This document shows positions 56,973 to 64,000 of a DNA stretch of 64,000 nt, one piece after another (the first letter of the stretch is position 1; each line of letters begins with the position of its first letter). The stretch is from assembly GCF_018143015.1 (NCBI RefSeq), contig NC_054751.1, positions 17,097,292 to 17,161,291 on the forward strand. The letters run 5' to 3'. The notes under the pieces are model-generated. The model saw only the letters and a list, made by a program, of their open reading frames with translations. It made no database searches and was not told where the DNA came from. Source of the stretch: Lytechinus variegatus. Taxonomy: Eukaryota > Echinodermata > Echinoidea > Temnopleuroida > Toxopneustidae. The translations under genes were made by a program, and so were the position numbers.

Positions 56973-59900
56973 CTATGTCTGGTCAACATCCAGTGTCAGG
57001 TCCATCTTGGTCATGACTGTGGTCTTGGTCTGACCACCACGAAGACCAGCCAGGAAGGTCTGAGGCTTAGGTACGTTGGAGTAATCGTCTCTCAATGTTT
57101 GGATGGTTTGGTCCCTGGAGTGGAAGAAAGGAGAAAATATGAAAATTGTCATTATTTCTCTATTATTCAATGCAAATATTCTTTGTTTTAAGCATGTAAT
57201 ATATTGGTTTCATAATCACAAACATAACAACAATATTTAAATATCATTAGAAACAATGATAAAACATATCAAGGTAACAACAGTAGCAATATCAATTACA
57301 AAAACAATGCATATATTCTAATAAAGTAGTGGGATTTATACATCTGAGTGATTATGCATGATGAAATAGAAAAATCTGATAAAATATGGTTGATAAATAT
57401 TCAAGCATCTTTTTTAGTATGCCATGAAAGGTATTTGCAGGGAATATATGAAAAAAAAACGTTAACTGTATTTTGTTCATGGTGTATGGAGGAAGTCTAT
57501 ATTATTAAGCTTGTCTGCTGATGGTTGCTTTCATAAATGTAATTAAAACATTTATTTCCATATAAATTCCAGTCTGACTAACAGTTTGATATCAATATAA
57601 ATAACTTGATTTTCATCAAAACTGCATGTAGTCATTTTTTCTAAATGAGCTGTTGATACGCAAAATAACTTACTTTGGTAGGTATACTTGAGATACATTG
57701 TCTCGTCTCAAGTTACTCAGGTTTGTCTGTGCTGAATGGGTGACTTTGGTCCTGAGGTTAGCCTGAAAAGAATAAATAGAGTGCAGATACTGGTTTATTT
57801 ACATGTATCTTTTGAATCTCCTCCCTCCCTCCTTCCATCAATCAATTCATTTTCAAATCATTCAATGATTCACTTATATTCAGAATTTATTAAATCATTT
57901 ATCCACGAGTTTGTCCTTCTCTCCTTCAATCGATCGTTCATTCATTTATTCATTCATTGTTTTGTTTATTCATTCATTAATTTGTTTTTTCATTCATTAA
58001 TTTGTTTTGTTTTTCATTAATCAATTCATTCATTCTTCTGTTTTTCATTAATTAATCAATTCGTTCATTCATATGCATTCAATAAATAAATACCATTAAT
58101 CCAGTATTATCTGAATATCAGTAGAAACATACCAGTTTGATTGCCTTGCGCCTCAGCTCCCATTCATTCCACTCATAAGACTTGACAATGTTTGATTCGA
58201 TGGGATGAACCTCCGTCTGGATTCCCATGTCACACTTTGTTATCGGTTTCTCAATCATCTGACCCTGATCTTTGCCCTGAAGGAGAAAGAAAAATAACAG
58301 GAAATAGTTGAAATTTTGGACATCAGTCAGAGACATTGACTGTTAAAATTTACATACTAAGAGTCTTGGTATAGGATTGGTCAAAGTCAATCTCATGATA
58401 AAGTGTAATTTCCCATCAATCATCATCAAGGCGATGGATCTTTTGTGTTTGGTTGGTCACTTATGCCCAAAGGCTCATAACACAATATGAATGATTCTGA
58501 GTATGCGCAAAAAGGTTTTTATGTCTTACTCCATCACATGCAGTGACGGTTGCCCAAGATCTAGCAAGAGATATTAAAAAGCAATACAACATGTAACAAA
58601 CAATGTGTTGATACTGAATTTTCTAACATGTATTTGTTAAGAATCCTACAAAGAGTCAGGAAAAAAGATAAGTATGGAACTTCATTTCAAGATTTATATC
58701 CAATTCTAATTTCATGCATAAATTAGTATAAAGTATATTAATTCACAAAGAATAAAATTTTTAAAAATAGAGTGAAATGGAACCCTCCAACTAATGCACT
58801 ATCTAACATCAAACAAATTGTTGTCATAAGCATGTGTTCCACAACCAAGGTTTTAGGTAAGGGGGGGGGTCTGTAATTAAAATCTTACGGTGATGCATTG
58901 ACCAGAAAAACCTAAGTGGTATTAGGGTTAGGATATTTCACATTTACTCAAAATATCTCACACAAATTATGTAAACAACAGTGGTGCATGATTTTTCTAT
59001 CCTATACAATGAGGAGATGCAAGAAACTTATCGAAATGTTTAACTGCAAATCAAGCATACATTGTGAGTCTCCAAATATAGCACAATTGAGCATTATAAG
59101 AGAGTTGAGTAACGATTGAATGCAAATCAACCAAATACATGTATTTGCATTTAAACAGGACTTGCACTTGACTTTTAATTTATGCTTTATTTAGAATTGA
59201 TCACAAGTTCATGCAACACCCTACAGGAGTGATTGAAGAACAGTCACCTGTGTATAAGGTGTGATGGTAGCAAACTGAGCATGTAGCTCAAGCAGTTGGA
59301 TCAGCTGAGGGGACTTCTTTGCGCATTCCGCCACGTAAGCAATGTACCTCTGGGGATCGCTGGCAAACTCGTATGCAGCCTGCTTGCTGGAGAAGACATA
59401 GTAGCGATCCTGGTATCGCAGGACTCCTATGTCTGGGTTCCCCGGTAGGAGGAGACGATCGAATACGACCAGGGACCATCCACAATAACCCTGCAAAAAG
59501 AAGAGGATGGACAGGTTGGGAGAAGAATAGTTTATAATTAACATTTCTCAATAAAGGGCCGTCACAACTCAATATCTTTTTGCCAGAGTATACTGATTTG
59601 CTAGCCCTTTAACCATAAAGTGACCTGACCCCCACCCCTAACCAAGTCACCCAAAATTGAATTTTGATATTTTTATTGATCTGCAGCTACAAAGGGTACA
59701 GCTTAACCTTTGAAATGACATACAACTGGTCAAAATTGAGAAACGATAATCCACACAAGCACTTGTTGAATGTAGAAGAATTTAAGTGAGGGCTTCAAAG
59801 AATAAGGAGAAAAAAGAGGTTTGAAGTTTGAAAGTAGTTTGAAACATTTTTTATTTGATTCTTGGTATCTAAAAGTTTAAATGAAACAGCAACTAGGCTA

Positions 59901-62125
59901 AGTCTAACTGGGACTAACAGAATATTAACTGGAAATGAGTTTTTTTAACTGAAGAAATTTTTAACATGTAATTTTCTAAAATTTTATATTCATACATGTA
60001 TAAAATGGAGTGATTGATTTCTGATTCACTTTAACCCATTGATCAATGTGAAAGATTGAAATACTCACTGGCCCTATAATATAAAAGATGGAACCATTTC
60101 TCATTTGAGAATAACTGTAAATCTATTGCAAACTGAGATTACCTTGTACTGAAGAGGGAGCCTTTCAAAGTTCTTGGTTGTCTCAGGAAACAGCCAATCA
60201 ACATTCTTGAAGTCTGAGGGATTCACTCGATGATCTTTACCCAATGTCTATATGATCATTTAAAAAAGTAAACAAAGTAAAGAGAGAAATTCACGTTTTC
60301 AGGGCTCCATTTATACAACTTATCAAAGAAACAGAAGACAAATGGGACCATGTAGTTCAGATTTTTGAAAGTCAAATCAACAACTAATGCCTTTAATAAT
60401 TTTTTATTTAAAAAAAATCTATACCTCTTTTATCCTGTCTTCATCACTTTTAATCTTGGTTCCTTCAAGGAATGGAGCAAGCATCTCAGCTGTAAAGAAT
60501 TCACGATGGTTCTGAAAAGAGAATGAAATGTACTAAAATATACAACACCAAAGAACAAAAGTAAATCATATTTGCTGCTTGGAAGAAAAAAAACCCTACA
60601 TGTAGTATCTCAAATAGAGGAATATTCAGGAGAGGTTTAAAATATGGTTGTCATGACTGAACACTAGGTGATTTCAAGTTTGATCAATCTCAATCTTTTG
60701 CTCCCCCCCCCTGGTTAAAGTTGAAATTTTTTTTTTTTAATTCAAATTCTTGTTGTTAAACAAGCATTTGAATGCAAAGTTAGTTTGTCAGAATGTAATT
60801 AGGTTATCAAGATATCACTCCATTAAGTTAAAAAAGAGAAGAAAAAAAATCAGAGTACTGGTAGCTCATTTAGTGCAAGAAAGGGTAACCAGCGATGCAT
60901 AACTTACAAACAGCTTTATGAAATGACCCTTCATGTATTGTTCATGTTATTCACAATATAATTCGGGTTGGAATCATCGAATCCTTCGAATAACATGTAA
61001 AGTGTGGTACCACAGGGAGACCTTTGCTCACCTTGTTATAGGGTTCCAAACTGGCAAGGATGTTACTCAGGACACTAAGGAGTACCATCTCATCCTGGAA
61101 ACCACTCCAGATATGAGCAAGGTTGATGAACTGAGGCTGAAATCAAAATAAAATCAAATATAAAGCAGTTAGTGGGATACACTCTCACTTGAGCAGATGA
61201 ACAGTTAAACTCCACACGTAAATGATTCTTTAAGCCCATATTTAACCCTGGAATTAACAAGAGTTCTTAATCCATCCTTCTATGGAGTGCTATGCCTCAT
61301 CACACTTCTTCAATATTCATGATAAAGATAACTTTCCAAATAATTCAGTGAAACCAACCGTAAACTCATAATACCATATCCTTCTAATTTCTTTGCAAAA
61401 TTATTGTTTGAAAAACTAATCACTGCATGAATGAAATAGTTTGTTCTCGATGGATTATACGGCAAACCAGGCTAAGTTAGCCTAGGGTTAACTACAAGTG
61501 CACTGCTATGAGAATATTGTTCACCCCACGTCATCTAATTTCACTTCGTCAACTGGTAACCATTTTTGCCACATATCCAATTTGCCTTTCCTATTTCGTC
61601 TAACACACTTGGACTAAATTTCTTTTGGATATTAAAGGTAAAATGGTAATGAGATAAGTCACAAATAGGTCCAGGTGGTCATTAAACCTTCTGACAATTG
61701 GACCAAGCACCATTTAGAGAAAGTGACCAAAAGGGTTAAATAAATGTGAAGATAGCCTATCTGGCATTTAGATCAACTGATTTATAGACTAAACTTGCAT
61801 AAAATGTGGTGAACATGTGTCAATGTGATGTGTTGATTGACTAATATCTGTTCAGGGGAAACATTTCATGAAGGTCATGTCAGTGAAAATCACCTTTTTT
61901 ACAACAATATTGAAGTATGATAAGATTTGAGAGAATGATCAAGCTTTGCCCTCTCTCTTCAAACTCTTAATTGAACAAGATAGCAATGATAATTCTTTGA
62001 CTTACATAGACTTGAGCGGTAGGTACTGCAGTCTTTGACTGGACTGTAGCTTGGAGCTGTTCTAACCTAGCTCCTAACTGGGCCTCTAACATCTCCACCT
62101 GCTGTGCACAGCTGATCACATCATT
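56973..62125 (-). CDS. CFAP206: Cilia- and flagella-associated protein 206, C-terminal half (partial)
   Basis: CFAP206 is an axonemal protein that helps dock radial spoke 3 and the dynein c motor, needed for ciliary and sperm motility. Eight exons in transcript order: 62006-62125, 61032-61136, 60425-60511, 60143-60247, 59248-59490, 58133-58276, 57674-57762 and 56973-57114 (TAG). All splice in frame and encode 344 residues, matching roughly the second half of the 622-residue human protein. Diagnostic stretches: QLGARLEQLQATVQSKTAVP, VDWLFPETTKNFERL, YCGWSLVVFDRLLLPGNP with LIQLLELHAQF in the 243-base exon, SYEWNEWELRRKAIKL, and the C-terminal LAGLRGG followed by LDVDQT. The first exon seen starts in phase 0 after a good acceptor. 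I found no further exon between 62126 and 64000, so the 5' half should lie off the right edge. Confidence 0.96.
57830..58085. repeat. ATTC-type tetranucleotide repeat
   Basis: Degenerate runs of CATTCATTCATT and ATTAATTTGTTT in the CFAP206 intron between exons 58133-58276 and 57674-57762. Confidence 0.8.
61495..61740. repeat. Diverged 'ggaccaa' repeat
   Basis: Scattered words such as TTGGACTAAAT, AATTGGACCAAGCACCATTT and AAGTGACCAAAAGGGTTAAA resemble the repeat at 10085-10205. In a CFAP206 intron. Confidence 0.4.
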
Positions 62126-64000
62126 CTGCAAATTGGCAACACAAAGTGGAAAAAAATACAATTCGATGTATAATGGTTTTATTTAAATAAAATATACAAT
62201 TAAATATAATGTATTTAGATGTACTTTCAAGAAGAAATGGGTTGAATATTTAATATACAAGTAATGTATTCAGGTGCTTTTTGAAGAAGGGTTGCTAGGA
62301 GGTATAGGTGCCTGTTTCATAAACTTGTTATATTAACAAATTTGCAATAACATTTAAAAGCTACGGAAATCCTTAAAGTTGATTGGTAAATTTACTGATA
62401 GTACTGATAGAAAATTTGTTATAGACAGTTTTAATTTATTACTTTAACAAGTCTTTATGAAACGGGATCAAGATCACCTATCTATCAATCCCAGACCTGT
62501 CAACCTCTGGGAATGAAAAACTGTATTCTGTGATAATAAAAAAAGTATTTTTCCCCCAAAAAGGGTATTTCATAATAAAATGCTTGGCGCACTCGCTCAT
62601 CGCGGCGCTCAAACTGCATGCAAGCTAAAATGCGCACTGCTCTTGCAGATAGAAAAAAAAAACATTGAAACATGTGGATATTTTTATCCTGATTTAATAA
62701 AATGATTGAAAAAAAAGTTACCTGAAATTACATTAATCTAATAACCATATTTGTGTACATTTTATGAAATGGAGACATAGAGATGATTTTTCTCAATAAA
62801 TTACAATTTTGTAAAAAAAGAAATAAAAAAAAAACGTATTTTTTTAAGAAAAAAAGTACTGCCGTATTTTGATTGCAAAAACGTACTAAATATGCCTAAA
62901 ACGTACTGGTTGGCAGGTCTGCAATCCATATTTTTCTCATAAGAGTTGCATGCTGGCCGACTATAGTCAACAAGGACAAAAAAAATCAATCCTGTATAAA
63001 GGAAACGAGGGTAGCATTTCAAGGAACAAATATTGTTACTGACCAACTGTTATAAGCTACTAAAATCCTTGCATCTGATTGGCTTGGAACTAGTAAGTCG
63101 GTGAAAATCACTATTTACTATTTGTTTCTTGAACACTCCAAAGATCTATATGCACATTGCAAGTATCATATACGATACAATGTTAAAATTGATGTGTGCA
63201 CAATAGAATAGCTCATCTGCACGCAGCTTAACCCTTTGAACCCTGAATTAACAGGGATAGTCGTGACCCTCACCCTGCATTATATTAAGATTATCGGCAA
63301 AATGAAGGTGTCATGGAAACATATTTATTGGAATAATTTGCTAAATGAATATGTTAAATTGCAGCATGCATTTACTTGTTTAATACATATGTAATTAATC
63401 CTTTGAATAATATGTTTAGCTAATATTTTTTAAAATCTTGGCACATAAAAAAAATAAGAAGAAAAAAATCTCTTGAAATTCGTATCATTGCAAATATTAA
63501 GAAGCTTTGCTCTACTCAAGTTAAAACTTAACGTTATCGTAGCTTTCATAGTTATATTTGTTTTTAGGCGACTGGTAAAAGAAACTACAAGCATGCAATT
63601 GCGCAATTGCCGAGATCACATTTTTTGGTACCACAGCGGCAGTTTTTCCAAGAAAGTCCAGTTAGCAGATTGCTTATTATGACTCCAAAACTTTATTAAT
63701 TTCAACGGGATTCATCCCACACCTGTAGGTATGTTTTTTTAGTATTTACTTAAAGTTCTAGGACAAAATATGTGATAAATGGTTATTTTATTAGGCTTTT
63801 TATGACACGTATCAGGTTACAACAAATCCGTTTATTTCAATGTAAAATGTATCGTACGTTGATATTGTAAAGTTAGAGCCGTAGAGGTTCACGCAGTGGA
63901 CATTGAAAGTGAAAGTGATTTGTTTCAAACTTTTGGGCTGAAAAGAGTAGTGATGAAAGCCAAAGATTATTATTAACTTGAGCTAAATATTTGAAGGTTC
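62126..64000. other. CFAP206 intron running off the right edge
   Basis: No further CFAP206 exon recognised. Contains the MITE at 62308-62466 and a diverged element at 63010-63140 sharing GTTATAAGCTACT and CTTGCATCTGATTGGCT with 42518-42656. Confidence 0.6.
62308..62466. mobile_element. MITE with 'gcctgtttcataaacttgtta' termini
   Basis: Left GTGCCTGTTTCATAAACTTG then TTATATTAACAAATTTGCAA; right TTACTTTAACAAGTCTTTAT then GAAACGGGATC, approximately inverse. Related fragment at 18070-18175. Confidence 0.65.

Noticed and set aside
57736-58020. 94-codon plus-strand frame rich in Phe, Ser and His
   Set aside because: Comes from the ATTC tetranucleotide repeat in a CFAP206 intron and overlaps a CFAP206 exon on the other strand.
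1-64000. Autonomous transposon or virus-derived genes
   Set aside because: No reading frame resembling reverse transcriptase, integrase, transposase, capsid or envelope was seen; the mobile elements here all look non-autonomous.

Overview
The window looks like nuclear DNA of a marine deuterostome, most likely a sea urchin. It has small exons in AT-rich introns, frequent ACATGTACATGT motifs, a tRNA-derived SINE, and many short inverted-repeat DNA elements like those of echinoid genomes. Gene calls rest on protein motifs plus agreement of intron phase at almost every junction; no database search was possible.

Four protein genes are supported. (1) 264-16895, plus strand: a concentrative nucleoside transporter (SLC28/CNT), ten coding exons, 577 residues if the weakly supported first exon is right. 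(2) about 23666-41213, plus strand: a THEG/SPMAP2-like sperm microtubule-associated protein with seven THEG-type repeats. Its six downstream exons are solid and its first exon is uncertain. (3) 44737-53384, minus strand: NOP16, a nucleolar ribosome-biogenesis factor, complete in five exons (185 residues). (4) 56973-62125, minus strand: the last eight exons of CFAP206, a ciliary radial-spoke/axoneme protein, whose 5' exons lie beyond the right edge. The THEG-like gene and NOP16 converge; NOP16 and CFAP206 run in the same direction. Two of the four genes are axonemal, and a perfect RFX X-box lies in the last part of the first THEG-like intron.

The rest is intron and intergenic DNA rich in non-autonomous mobile elements. 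These include: a tRNA-derived SINE in at least five copies; two related elements made of tandem units that each carry a DR1-type nuclear-receptor half-site pair; elements with poly-G/poly-C termini and 8-bp target duplications (28178-28740 and 24684-25213, the latter inside a perfect palindrome); a 2.1-kb foldback element with 8-bp target duplications and unequal arms (50788-52918, in NOP16 intron 1); a TTAA-flanked foldback element (36667-37254); and a dozen short MITE-like inverted repeats. I saw no reverse transcriptase, transposase, capsid or envelope reading frame, no rRNA, no CRISPR and no convincing functional tRNA.

The most notable observations are three decayed tandem copies of transporter exon 8 just upstream of the real exon, unusual residues in the transporter's predicted nucleoside pocket, the nested palindrome and poly-G element, the unequal-armed foldback element, and the perfect X-box.
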